From Xiphydria camelus (taxonomy: Eukaryota > Arthropoda > Insecta > Hymenoptera > Xiphydriidae): a stretch of DNA of 64,000 nucleotides. The stretch is taken from NCBI GenBank assembly GCA_963678675.1, contig OY783194.1, positions 20,004,278 through 20,068,277 of the forward strand, read 5' to 3'. Shown here in pieces: positions 32,564 to 44,240 of the stretch. The notes beneath the pieces were generated by a model. It was given only the letters and a program-made list of their open reading frames with translations, did no database searches and was not told the DNA's origin. Within the stretch, counting starts at the first letter, position 1, and every line of letters begins with the position of its first letter. The translations under genes and the position numbers were made by a program.

Positions 32564-33131
32564 CTACACGGTTAAAAACTCTGTGTTCAATTTAACACAT
32601 TTTACATGTCCCAAGTGGTTCACACAAATTGTTGAGTTAATTTTATTAAAAGCTCCTGTGTTGAAAAATAACACATGAATTATGTCAAATATTTAACATA
32701 AATTAAACATTCCTTCTGTGTTAAAACAACATTTGATTTGTGTTATTTTAATTGATTGCTTTGTTTCTGGTGACTTAAAGTAATATTCAAAGTGAATGTA
32801 ACAGCAATTAATTTATTGTTTCTTTGCTTTTTTTCTCAACTTTGATTTTTAACTCAAAGTTTTTGTCATTTTGATAGAAATGATATGTGAAATTTTAGAA
32901 ACAATACATTTCTTTAATCAAATTATCACTCGGATTGTATAATCTTAAAGATAACACATACTCTTATAGTTTTTTGCTTTTTACACATAAATTACATTTA
33001 CGATGTGTTAAAATGAATAAACATATGTGTGGAATCTGTTAAAATAACACACAAAAGCATGCTAGATTTAATACAAATGTTTTTACAAGCACACTTTTTA
33101 ACAAGAAAACACAAAATTTAAGACTGTGTAC
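32564..33131. repeat. Repeat family A, copy 2 (most complete, 568 bp)
   Basis: It runs from CTACACGGTTAAAAACTCTG to AATTTAAGACTGTGTAC, ends that are imperfect inverted copies. Internally it carries many TGTGTTAA/TTAACACA motifs and matches the copies at 8193 and 43656 in order and spacing. This looks like a MITE family without coding capacity. Confidence 0.7.
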
Positions 33132-35090
33132 AATGTCCTTTTGTTTCGAATTTTAGTTTTAAAAAAATTAATATTGAGATACAGTATAAGTATTCAAGTT
33201 CCTACTACTGAAAATTCAGGTTCTTTCGATTCTTAAGATTCAAACTATTTTTAACAGTGTCACACGATCATGAATTATGCCATCCACTGACGAATTAATT
33301 CGTTTAAGAGGATCTCAATTATTGGATAAACATAAATGTAGGTATCAGACGCGGGGAGTTCCAATTTATATTCGAATTTAAAATAGAAATCCAATAGACT
33401 AACTGAAGATCGAATCCAATAGAATTCTGCATCGAATTAAACGAAATGTTATGCAAGTGGTCAGAAAAAATGCTTAATAATATTTTAAAATTACAAGTAT
33501 CGACCGTCAAATAAATTCAATCGCTTCGTTCGATCAATTAAAAACTCCACTCGCATTTTTAATTTTGAATTTGTTTAAAAACTAAAGATTTTATTCAGTT
33601 CGACTTTACTTAAAAATCTGTTCCAGAATTTGTCTACAAACTGATAGCGCATCCACAAATGAAAGTATCTGGAACATTTACATATTCTTAAATTTTCCTT
33701 TTTTCTATGAAAGAAAACATACATCGTTTCATTGCAGAGACTAAATTCAACCAAATCCACCGACGCACATGGCTCCCCCATCGTCGATCCGTGAATATTA
33801 TGCGGGTCGTTATTCCCCATCTCCGAAAATTCGGATGAATTAAGTATGCATATACGCGCGCATTAATGCATTTTAGGGGAGCAAGGTTCGGGTATTTATG
33901 ACGCAACGCTGAATGAGGAAAATTCAGTTACAGAAACTGAAATTTTTAGAGGCATTGTGAAGGAGAGTATAGAGAAAGATAGCACCCCGGCAAATGGCTC
34001 GCATCTGGCCCCCGAATGGAAAAATCGGGAGAAGCAAAGTTCACCGCCGTGACCTTCGGCTCCAAAGGGGCGATTTTTAGGGAAAAAGGTCGGACGGACT
34101 CGACCGGGAGGGAAGCAACGCGTGCCCACGATCCCTTTGTCCATATTGTTACCCCCTCCCCTCCCCTTCACCACACCCGCGATGGACAATAACCTGCAAA
34201 ATGCACGTATGTAAATGGGCACTGATTTTAATTGCCTTACACAAATCGGAAGGTACACGCTCGTTGTACGTTCAATGGCCTGGAAGCATTAGATCCCTCG
34301 GTACTTTAATCGTTATACCCACGTTTCATATGATAACTAAAATGGAATCATTACGCGAGCGCCATACTTCTCTCACACGCACGTATTTCCGATCAGCCTT
34401 ACGGTCTGTGGTACTTAGGATCTCGTATTGCAATTTACGAAAAATCATTTTTACGTTCATTGAAAACAATTGATTTAGTTGGTTTAAATTAGCCGAAACA
34501 ACGAGTTAAGGAAACCGTGTTTAATTTAATACTCGTTTATTTACTACAAGTATGAACATATATATAATCAGTGTGAGTAAATATTAGTCATACTAAAAAA
34601 ATACTTATTCGATTCAACTGCATATAAATAGTCATATATAACGGATTACATGTGTAAAATAGTAGCAACGAAATATCTACTTATAGTGATTAAACATATT
34701 TTAGTTGTGAATAAATGAGTATTGGATTGAATGCAAACATCTAAATGAAGAAAGTATTTAATTGCTTGAAATAATTCAAATCAAATGAATCGATTATGAT
34801 CGATAAAAGGTAGTCGTTATTCCCACTCTTATCGAAAGTTAACTATTCCACATATCTCATTTTTATTACTTTAGCTAAAACTAATTCCATGAAAACATCA
34901 TATGAGTTGCATGATTTATATCATTTTACAGGGATACTTAAATATAATGTATCCAAGATATCCCAGAATGTGCAGATTTTGTATTAATGCAGTTTTTTAA
35001 TGAAAATCTAAGACAAAAACCCTAATGAAAATGTCTAAGTAAAAATTACTTATGAGGTCGTAAGTAATTATTTATTTACATGAATAAGTA
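33132..35090. other. Unassigned intergenic DNA
   Basis: No gene or repeat could be defined. A GC-richer patch at 33880-34200 has no recognisable open frame. Confidence 0.35.
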
Positions 35091-35366
35091 CCTATATCGT
35101 CGTTGGTTTAGGAATATCTCCTATATGCAAATAACCTAAGGAAGTGAAACCTTTACAGGAAGCGAAAAAATATGTTCTTAATTTTATTAAAATCTAAATA
35201 GATTAAATTTATTATTGGATGTTAAACATTTTAAAAGTTATGTGGCACATAGGTGATATTACCAAACAGCGCAGACCAACTTTCTGATGCTAAATATAGC
35301 AAAATCGCAGAATCGGTAAAATGTGCACATAGGAGATAGGTATTCCTAAATCAACGACGATATATA
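35091..35366. mobile_element. Hairpin-ended element, about 275 bp
   Basis: TATATCGTCGTTGGTTTAGG near 35092 is inverted at the right as CCTAAATCAACGACGATATA ending at 35365, with about 35-bp arms including a GGAGATA-type segment. It looks like a MITE. Confidence 0.6.
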
Positions 35367-35368
35367 AA

Positions 35369-35864
35369 TGAGGGAACTTGCATGAAATTTCTTTTTCCTT
35401 CAAATTTTACTGAATGAAGCTATCGTATTGCAAAAACCAGGGAGCACTGTATTTTTTAATAATATGGAACTATATTAGAGAAAAAGAATTAATTAATCGT
35501 GCCTTAAACGCGTAAACCACGCCCCGACCTAGAACGCAGTATGATTGGCCTAAACGCTTTTACTGTTCCGTGACGTCACACATTCGATGATCATTGGCTA
35601 AATCTCAATTTCAACCAATGACTGTCGAGTGCTCCTAACTATGCCCCGCCCTAGAACGCAGTATGATTGGCCGAGAGCGCTTTTACTGTTGCGTGACGTC
35701 ACGTATTGCTCCTCGCTGTTTGCGCGGCTCTTTCAAACGCTACATTTTTAACTCAAATTTGTGAAGGTATCCGACATGTTGACACCATCAGTTTATATAC
35801 CGTTGAAATTGTAATTTTTTACTCTATTTTTTAAGCCAATAAAAAAAATCATGCAAGTTCCTCA
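35369..35864. mobile_element. Inverted-repeat element carrying CCAAT/CRE modules, about 496 bp
   Basis: The ends TGAGGGAACTTGCATGA and TCATGCAAGTTCCTCA are an inverted pair (one base different). Between them lies a tandem duplication with CCAAT boxes and CRE sites, annotated separately. No open frame of note. It is non-autonomous by appearance. Confidence 0.65.
35518..35704. promoter_or_regulatory. Duplicated CCAAT plus CRE module
   Basis: A unit of about 64 bp containing CTAGAACGCAGTATGATTGG and then TGACGTCA occurs twice, 123 bp apart: ATTGG at 35544 and 35666, TGACGTCA at 35571-35578 and 35694-35701. Between them are further ATTGG and CCAAT sequences (about 35594-35622). CCAAT boxes bind NF-Y and TGACGTCA binds CREB/ATF proteins by established knowledge. 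Any promoter activity here is inference. Confidence 0.6.
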
Positions 35865-36153
35865 ATAGCATTATGAGTCGGAAGCGACATTCAATGTTAA
35901 TGATATAAGCGAGTTTCAGCAGTTTTTTAAATAAAACGTTATTTATATTTTGACATTTTCTCATTAAGATATTCGTCTCAGGTTTTCATAAGGAATGTGA
36001 TTCTTTTATTCTATCACTTTTAAAACTGCAATAACCAGCAAAAAATTAATTTGAAACTTGTAATACTTATTATTTAAATAGTACATAATTGGCCTTGATT
36101 TTTCTTTCACTGTATTGAGGGCCGTCCATTAATTACGTGAGTTAAATACCTTA

Positions 36154-36172
36154 GGGGGGGGGGGGGGGGGGG
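36154..36172. repeat. Poly-G run (G19)
   Basis: Nineteen consecutive G residues are directly visible. The true length could differ because such runs are prone to sequencing error. Confidence 0.85.
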
Positions 36173-36434
36173 CCGAATCTCTATAAAACCTGACATAGGA
36201 GGAGAGGGGAAGGGGCACTGAAAATCTTGTGTGAGTTTTTTTTACAAATACCTACTGTTTTTTAAACTTCAAACATACGAATGTATTGCGCTCCAAGGGA
36301 TAACACATCTGCCTGCCAGTAATATAGCCGGGGAGCTGATCACGAGGTGACCATAGTTGAGCCATATTGGACCGTAAGCATGGATTGGTCTAGCAAAACA
36401 ATTAAATTTGTTCACCTTACGGCGAGCTTCGATA

Positions 36435-36668
36435 CACGGAGAAAATTGAATAGTAACGATTACCAGCCAGAAAAATAAAAAGATCACAGCTTCAACAATA
36501 TTGTGTTGAATAATTTGCAGAATAGTGATCATCACTATTCGAACGGTAACCATTACTATTCAAATGGTAATTATTACTATGCTGCAAATTATTCAACACG
36601 ATATTGTCGCGGCCGACACTTTTTTACTATTCTGGCTAATCGTTACTAGGTATTCAATTTTCTCCGTG
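36435..36668. mobile_element. TA-flanked MITE nested in the previous element, 234 bp
   Basis: CACGGAGAAAATTGAATAGT at the left is inverted at the right (ATTCAATTTTCTCCGTG), with TA at 36433-36434 and 36669-36670. Internal motifs such as TAACGATTA and TAATCGTTA, and a central near-palindrome around 36500-36600, make it strongly hairpin-forming. Confidence 0.7.
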
Positions 36669-36873
36669 TAGGCAGAATGTTTCCACTGAATTGGTATTTT
36701 TGACGCCTATGCGATATATACGACATAAATCTGCGTCCATTCTTCGTATGTTAAGCAATCCAAAAAACTCACGTGAAAGATATTAGGGGCAGGGGGAGGA
36801 TACAAATCTTACGGTGGCTTACATGGGGAGTGGGGAACAAAAATCGTAATCACGTAATTAATGGACGGCTCCT

Positions 36874-37701
36874 TATATCATGCATACTAATTCCCCTTCT
36901 ACAAATTATAACAAATACAGTTGCCACCTTCACACTTGAAAACCATAGTACTTCTCACTTGCGACTTTTCGTAAGAAGTGAGGGAATAGTCGGAGTAATA
37001 AGATTCGGAAAGAAGATATAGCGATCGTGCGAAATACTATTGAGAGTTACATGACACGCGAGAATTGCCTTCATTAACCTAATTGAGCGCAAAATCAAAT
37101 TTAACCATAAATCAAATGGAAAGAAACAGTGTACATTGATCATTGCTATATATGTATATGTATTATAGATATTAAAACGAATAGTAGGCTAAAGATAATT
37201 CTTGAAAATTATATTATTATATATACTAAAGGATATAATCAATATTATGCATTTGTATGCGTGCTTATGATACGATGTATAATGAATTAATTACCATTCA
37301 ACGGTTCAGTATCGCGTACTATATGAAATTAATGAGAAATAAGCATTTAACTCAATAAGACATATTTCTAGTCATTTGGAAAAAATTTACAATTCCTACT
37401 AATGCTAATTCAGACGTGTTATCCAGTACATTCCGATATGCTCTGTGTATTTTTATACGAAATTTATTCAATTTGTTTATAACTTTTCCAATAACTATAA
37501 CACGTTCTTCCTAATCGTCAATTTTATTTATATACCTTATCATAGTTTGCAGCATACCTTTAGTAGGAAATCGGAAGTGTGATCTTAGCTCTGAATCCAA
37601 TCTGTACAACTTATTGTTTCGTTGTGAGCAAGCGATGACATTTAGTTTGATAAGTTTGTCATCTGTCTCATAGTTTCGTACTCCTCTAATCATTGCAACA
37701 T
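36874..37701. other. Unassigned AT-rich DNA
   Basis: Nothing recognisable is seen. Confidence 0.4.
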
Positions 37702-37844
37702 TAAGGCCCTTCATTCACCGGAACGATGCGATTGCGATTTGATAAAAAAATATCGTAAACAATTGTTGCCAAGTAATTAAAAATAATAGCTGTCATTCAC
37801 CAAAAGTGATTTCGAAGTGATCTTTTCCTGCAGTTGTTTTCAAG

Positions 37845-38053
37845 ATGTCACATGATGAAGATGTAGCTTTGTTTTGGTACCGTACGCAGCGTTACAAAAA
37901 AAAGCGTTTAAAACGAAAGTGGTGGATACATCCGTTTATTCAGGATAATAAAAAGAAGCGTGCTTTACAAGTGCAAGAGAATTGCGAAAATATGATGTGA
38001 AATTTCAGTCATTCTACAGGAAGTCGAAAGAACTTTTTTCAGAGAAGAAGTAG
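37845..38053 (+). pseudogene. PIF/Harbinger transposase, N-terminal remnant
   Basis: From the ATG at 37845 the frame reads 51 codons including KRKWWIHPFIQDNKKKRA, the Trp-x-His-Pro motif near the start of Harbinger nucleases, then stops at 37998-38000. In another frame KFQSFYRKSKELF follows and ends at TAG 38051-38053. This matches the next family block, so a small frameshift separates them. The DDE catalytic domain is deleted. Family identity is from motif recognition. Confidence 0.65.
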
Positions 38054-38099
38054 TTGAAAAAGTCAGACCATACATAGAGAAAAAAGACACTAACTACAG

Positions 38100-38238
38100 A
38101 AAATGCATGGGCGTCCGCCCATGCCTTTTCCACGTCTTTCCTTGAATATTCAGGTAGTTTATAATTATATAAACACGGATACTTTTCAATAGCTTCAACA
38201 AGCTTCATACAGAATTCTTGCTCGCCGGTTTTGGGCAT
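38100..38238 (-). pseudogene. MADF-type DNA-binding protein, N-terminal remnant
   Basis: From the ATG at 38238 on the minus strand the frame gives about 45 residues containing FCMKLVEAIEKYPCLYNY and YSRKDVEKAWAD. This matches the beginning of MADF domains: helix, hydrophobic-YPCLYN turn, then K-xx-AW. The open frame continues to 38014, but that part is only the antisense of the transposase remnant, so the domain is truncated by the internal deletion. In intact elements of this class the partner protein helps bind the ends and import the transposase. Confidence 0.65.
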
Positions 38239-38393
38239 TTTTTTCTAATAAATATTAACATAAAAATCCAAACATCTACGACGATAATCGCCAAGAAACT
38301 GAACGCCGCAAACGCCAGACGATATATCGCACGACAGTCGCTCATTTGTAGCGGCGCTGTCACGTCAGAGTGTACGAGTCTATAATCTAATAC

Positions 38394-38640
38394 ATCGCAC
38401 ATCCCGAGGAAAAGTGTAATATAAGTCAAAATATTTTTCTCTTTTCGATTTTCTCGCGAAATGAATATCAAGTCTAGTAGGCTTGCCTCGTGGAAAACTG
38501 TAACAAAGTCAGTTTTACTATTTAGTTTAGTTTTGCTATTTATTATTTACCATTTAGTCAGTTTTACTATTTTATTTCGCGAGAAAACCGAAAAGGGAAA
38601 GATTTTGACTTATTACACTTTTTTTCGGGATGTGCGACAT
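38394..38640. repeat. Internal hairpin of the Harbinger element, arms about 68 bp
   Basis: CGCACATCCCGAGGAAAAGTG to about 38462 is inverted at 38573-38640 (CACTTTTTTTCGGGATGTGC). The arms share GACTTA/TAAGTC and TTTCGCGAGAAAA-type text. It may be a nested MITE or a rearranged end. Confidence 0.6.
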
Positions 38641-38734
38641 ATAAGCGATACGATGGCGACTAACTGGCGATTAAAAATTGATATTTTAAAATATCGTTTC
38701 GCAATCTCGTCGTTCCGGTGAACGAAGGGCCTAA

Positions 38735-39447
38735 CTCTAAAATGTCGCCCTAGAAGACATCAAACTGCGGCATTTTAATCTGCATAAATCCTTTCTACTT
38801 TTTCAAATTTTGTAGATAAATTTCCTTCTTACAACCACGGCGTATAAGTATCTAGTAGAAATGGTAGTGGCAAAGTGGCACTAGAGCTACAGAATCTCAA
38901 AATAGCCTGAATTTTCTAAGAAACGTGCTACGTAGAATGCCCATATATAGCATGAAGTGACGTATTCGTATTTTCGATCTTATACTCTTGCCATTCGAAT
39001 TTGATTAGACGATGAACATGATCTAATTGAATTGAAAAATTCGATTCTATCATTATAGAACCATACCTGTAGGCTATTGATTAAAAAAGTGAAAGGAAAT
39101 ATTTTTTAACAAGTCCCTAAATATTTATTTGACAGATTAGGGCATTTTCTTCTAAAAGAATCTTAGACTACCTATACTCTTCTTAGGTGTGCGATGAAAA
39201 TATTTCATCGATTTGAACAATTCATTTTTGTCATGGGTTTCTATATACTAGGTAATTAATAACCATTAAAATATATAAACTATGTATACTCTTTCAAGAA
39301 GAATCAGATAAATTTTGTGTCTAGACACAATTAGAAAACATTCAAATTCCTGCATAACTTGTGAAAGGAAGTTAGAGAAAGAAAAAGTTTTCCCTTCTTC
39401 CTCAAAAAAAGGAGAACCATTTCTCAAGGTGTTTTCGAATAATTCGT
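38735..39447. other. Unassigned AT-rich DNA
   Basis: No gene or repeat is recognised. Confidence 0.4.
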
Positions 39448-39652
39448 GGGTCATAACGCAGGACCTCGGAACTGACGAAAAGGACATTTTACAGGAGAGA
39501 CTAAAAACTATGACTGTAATTCTAAAAGTGATTAAAAAAATGTTTTAAACATTTAACATTTTTAAAATCACTTTTAAAATTACAAAGTCATAGTTTCAGT
39601 CTCTTCTGTAAAATTTTCTTTTCGTCAGTTCCGAGGTCCTGCGTTTTGACCC
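39448..39652. mobile_element. Near-perfect hairpin element, about 205 bp
   Basis: GGGTCATAACGCAGGACCTC at the left is inverted at the right (GAGGTCCTGCGTTTTGACCC). The arms of about 95 bp meet at a loop of only about 10 bp near 39546-39556. No coding capacity. It is a palindromic MITE by structure. Confidence 0.7.
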
Positions 39653-39829
39653 TCGATATGTTCATTGCTTAAAACGTATCCTGAGAAAAGTCAGAAAACG
39701 TATAATAATAAAACTGAGACTTTTGATCAAAAGGACGGGACTAAGTGGAGCACTTTTTTTAATTAAATGTGGTGTTCCAATAAGAAGTGAATTTCTCGCT
39801 CATATTAGTATTAATTTTTTTATATAAAT

Positions 39830-40003
39830 CGGAATGTAATCTTCAATAAAATCGTTTTTTAATTGCGGTGATATTTTTAGAAACAATACACGATCTTGTA
39901 GTTTCTTGTTTTTTACAGATAAATGACATTTAAAATGAGCTAAACTGAATCAGCACATGTGAATTGTGTTAAAATAGGAAAACATACAATTTGCAACTGT
40001 GTA
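39830..40003. repeat. Repeat family A, partial copy
   Basis: The text AGAAACAATACACGATCTTGTAG through TTGCAACTGTGTAC corresponds to the right third of the family copies at 32564 and 43656. The left part is missing or too diverged. Confidence 0.55.
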
Positions 40004-43000
40004 CCTATAGTCAATTTTTCAAATTTTTATACCTATATAAATATTTATATACACATATCTACGTATATTATACGTACACTCTACATCCATATGTCGTATT
40101 GGACTTTAATTTTTTCAATATTTGAGTTCTCAACTCTTAACTCTTTTCAACTAATAACAGATTTCGTATAATATCGTCGTATTAAATTAAATTAAACGTG
40201 GCTTAATTAAGTAATTGAAACAAATAATTAAGAAACATTTCCCCGAATAATAAGCAACGATAATCCCCGCCTCCACCCCCCCCCCCCCCCCTCTCTCTTT
40301 ACAGGAACTGTCGGAGTTTGCGCGTTCTCCCGTTTGCTCGCGACTCGCGGTTCATCAGGCTTTTGTTTTGCGGTACGATATTTGGAAAAGGAAAGCGGAA
40401 AGAAGCGAGAGCTCCGCTGTCCCCCTCCAACATGCGACCAATGAGTAAATGACATAGGCCCCAACCCACCCTCCACGCTATACACATACACCACTCTTAC
40501 AAATATAACGCACACGTGCGAGCACGTACCCACACACTCGAAGACGATTCCGTCCACCCACATCCCTCGGTCCTCGCAGAAAAATCAATAATATCTCGCG
40601 GTTTCCAGGAACTCCGAAAATAAGAGAAACTAATACGGAGAGATGAAATATTTCTTGGGTAATAAGAACGAGTATAATATATTTTTCGTTCAAAAGGTAA
40701 ATATTTATTTTGCCCCTTAGCAAGCAAAATTGCGTTATCTTAATTCAAAACCACACTGCCTCAGTAACGGAAGATACACTCAAAAAACAAATGCAATGGC
40801 TATCTCTCGAATTGAAAATAATTTTAACTTTGAGTCTGGCCAGTTTTAAAATGGATCGATGTAAGGATAGCGTATTTTGAAATAAATATGAGGAAACACG
40901 AATGTAGAAGAAACAGATGTCTTGCGGATTTCTAATAACTAATCACTTTTACAAGTATTATAACGGAAATAAATGAATTCCTGCCTCACAGTTGTTGCAA
41001 GTATTTTTATAAGATTTTTGATCTCTTATAGAAATCTGTCGTATTAATGGATAAAAATTGATAGATGTAAGTCCTAACTTATATAAGGGAATGGAGTTGG
41101 TTATAAATTCCTGATTTCGTATTTTAAAAAACAATTTCAAAATTAGTCGAAGAATTTCTTTTACTTTCTGCTAATACTTCATAAGCATTCATCAGTATTC
41201 TACTTACTTACCATTCATTACTAATTATTGCAGAGAGGATTTTCATTTAGTTTCGAATATATTAGATATTCTCTTGTGTGAAATCAAACACTTCATTTAT
41301 AAATATTACCTATATCGAATGACTTCACTTAACATGTTTTCATAACTAAATAATGCAAAAATTTACTTTTGATTTTGTCTACTTAATGACTATAGCTACA
41401 TTTTTACTTTTGTACAAACTTTACTAAAATTGAACTATACGTGCATACAATTTTCATATAAATCGAAATTATAACTAGGCATCTCTATGGTATATATAAA
41501 TATATGATTTTAAAACGAGGAATAATGTCATTTTAAAGTTTAGTTCATTTTACTATCGAAATGTTTAAATATTAATTACGAATAATACAAATGTTAACAT
41601 AGATACCAAATAATTTTTCATTGAAATAAATAATTTTAACATTCATCAAACACGTAAATAGACACTTCACATTTGAAACTGATTTTATTTTGTTACTGTT
41701 AAAACCGATTTGTAGCCTGATTTTGAATGCAATGGATAAGTTCGTGTTGAATTGGTATTGGTATTAAACAGATATATGGTAGAGTAATTCAATACTAATA
41801 AATGATCAAGAACAATTTTAATTCGTATTTTCTAGTAAGAAACGTATTTTACGAAATAACTATTATAGTTTTGTTACTTAGTTTTGATTTGAAAAATAAT
41901 AATAAGTGCCAGGGGATAGATTTTTGACATTAAGAAATAATTTGACACTAAAAGGAACTTTTAATAGAAAGTTCTAAATTGAAATCCTCTAATTAAAGGA
42001 CTGGATCTAACCTACGGAAAATGAACTGAGTGATATCTTTGTATTCGAGAAGATTACAAACATCAACTTACTAATTATTATCTACAAAATTTTATCCATC
42101 CAACTGAAGTTGATACCTATACTTATTACAGACATACATAGAAACATAATTAAAAGCAAAATGTACAGGATATCGTTAATGATTCAAGAGTTTTAACCGA
42201 TACGAAATCGGTTAATTATTTATATTTCTCTTTCTATATTAATCGAAAATATATAAAATTCTACTCGCGGCGGCTCACAATCAAGATTAGGAGAGATATT
42301 GAACTGCACACCCCTCTCCCTCTTTTCTGGCACTCCTTCCCCATCACGCTGCCCTTCTCAGCCTTAGGACAGCTCATACCCCAACAAAAACGAAGATTGC
42401 AATTATCAAAGTTCCACCCCCCTCCCCACCACTTCTCTTTCCCCTATCCACTCCCTCATCGACCTGCCTCATTCGCCACGCTCTACCCCCCTCACCCTCT
42501 CTTTCGGTCCACCAATCCCCACTCTAACTCCAAGCGTCTCGCTCCGTCGTCATCTTACACCAACTTGGAAATTTCATTCCCTCGTAATAATTTTACCGCC
42601 CCTCCACTCTACCCTTCTACTTTTGTTATAAGAACCACCACGGCTGTCATATAGCAAAAATAATATTCGACAGGCTACTTTTCTCTCAACGTAGATCAGA
42701 GCAGATGGATTTCCAACATAAATATTTTCTTCGTAAACAGTACTCTTTTGCTGCAAAAATGCAAAATTTCCTTGTTATCTTTTTTATATCCTTTCTTTGT
42801 GTTCTGAGTCACTCATTCCACTAGACTATATAAAAGAAAAACTTGTCCTTCTTCTATTCTCGTGCTATATTTATACATAAATTTGTAAATATTGGTTATT
42901 TACTTTAAACATACGAAAAGAAATAATTTCGCAGTGATACCTATATGCGTTTTGATTAATGAACTTGAATAGCTGTACTATAGCACCATTAATGAGATTG

Positions 43001-43401
43001 AGATCGAAATCAAGTCGAAATTTCAGTGAAATACATTCAGAAATACCGGCTAAATATTTCACAAATTTCGAGAATATTATAAAATAAATGTTATTAAACT
43101 TTTCGTCCAAAACGGGGAAAAGCATTTATAACCGATCAATGGCAAAGCTTGATAAATTTCACGATGGCCTCATTTAATACACTGTAAAAAGAATTTGTAT
43201 TTTTAATATACTTTTATATAAAGTTTTCTTCCAATACCTACATATTATGTAACTATGAAAATCAACATATATTCCTTTATGAAATTATTCTCATAGCGAG
43301 GTATATTAATGTTTATAATTAACGTATTGGATAAAAGCTTTATTGTATACAATTATATTAAGCTTAATACAAATTTATTACAGTATGTACAATATACAAG
43401 G
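40004..43401. other. Gene-poor AT-rich DNA
   Basis: No convincing gene is seen. It includes a C16 run at 40276-40291 with a GC-richer patch to about 40570, and a pyrimidine-rich stretch at 42300-42620 that reads open by chance in several frames. Confidence 0.4.
40276..40291. repeat. Poly-C run
   Basis: About sixteen consecutive C residues, followed by CTCTCTCT, are directly visible. Confidence 0.85.
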
Positions 43402-43656
43402 TAAGGTGGAGTAAGAGTGTACCAAAAAATATACGGGGCAAGTACATTATATCAACATATCAACAAAAACAATAATTTAGGTTAGCATCTACGGAAATAC
43501 CTCTTAGATTAGAAAAAATAACTTAATTAACATACGTACTCACAAAAAATTACAAATTAAAGATGGCAGCACCATTCGCTAAGAAACTTGAATAAAAATT
43601 GATATGAGGCAGTTGCCCCGTCTATTTTTTGTACGCTCTTACCCCACCTCACCTTA
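43402..43656. mobile_element. Inverted-repeat element, 255 bp, abutting repeat family A
   Basis: TAAGGTGGAGTAAGAGTGTA to ATACGGGGCAA at the left is mirrored by TTGCCCCGTCTATTTTTTGT to CCCCACCTCACCTTA at the right, about 42-bp arms with a few differences. TA sits at both ends. It adjoins the start of family A copy 3, suggesting insertion at or near that element's edge. Confidence 0.65.
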
Positions 43657-44240
43657 GTTGGAAACTTCATGTTAAATATAACATATTTGACACGTCCTAA
43701 GTGCTCAACACAAATTTCTGTATGAATTTAACTTAAAGATCCCGTGTTAAAAAGTAGCTCAAAAATTATGTCCAATATTTAACATAAATCGAACGGTTTT
43801 TCTTGCAATAAAGCAACATTTGATTTGTGCTATTTTAATTAATTGCTTTGTATCTTCTAATTTAAAGAAATATTCAAAATGAATATAACGTTGATTAATG
43901 TAATTGTCTCCTTGTAGGACATATAGTTTCCGTTAATTTTCGACTCACACTTTTTGTATTTTCGATAAAAATGATGGATGAAATTTCTAGAAACAACATT
44001 TCTTCAATCGAATTAACACTCGGATAGTATAATCTCAAAAACAACATACGGTATCGTAGTTTCTTGTTTTCTATACATAAATTACGTTCCATGTGTTTTA
44101 AAATAGATCAACACATGTGGATTGTGTTAAAATGACACACGAAAGTATGTTAAATTTATCACAAACATTTTTAAGAGCTAAAAATTAAAAAATTGTTCGA
44201 TACTTTTTAATAAAAATACATAAAATTTCCAAATGTGTAG
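43656..44240. repeat. Repeat family A, copy 3
   Basis: It begins AGTTGGAAACTTCATGTTAA and ends AAATTTCCAAATGTGTAG, imperfect inverted ends. It shares ordered blocks with the copies at 8193 and 32564, including AGCAACATTTGATTTGTG and AACACATGTGGATTGTGTTA. Confidence 0.7.

Larger units (their letters stand above)
36118..36873. mobile_element. Inverted-repeat element with GCCGTCCATTAATTACGT ends, about 756 bp
   Basis: The left end GCCGTCCATTAATTACGTGA is perfectly inverted at the right (TCACGTAATTAATGGACGGC). A G19 run lies just inside the left end at 36154-36172. Another element is inserted within it (36435-36668). No transposase is visible, and the superfamily is uncertain. Confidence 0.7.
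37705..38731. mobile_element. PIF/Harbinger deletion derivative, 1027 bp, TAA target duplication
   Basis: TAA at 37702-37704 and at 38732-38734 flank ends GGCCCTTCATTCACCGGAAC and its inverted copy, with one mismatch in 22 bp. The TWA duplication, GGCCC-type ends, a transposase start on (+) and a MADF-type frame on (-) all point to PIF/Harbinger. Such elements usually encode a transposase and a separate Myb/MADF-like DNA-binding protein. Most of both genes is missing, so this copy could only move in trans. Confidence 0.8.

Noticed and set aside
38014..38099. C-terminal half of the 74-codon MADF-type frame
   Set aside because: This part is the antisense of the Harbinger transposase remnant on the other strand, so it is not genuine MADF sequence.
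42397..42654. 85-codon open frame rich in Pro, Ser and His
   Set aside because: It arises from a pyrimidine-rich stretch that lacks stops by composition. No motif or splice context supports it.
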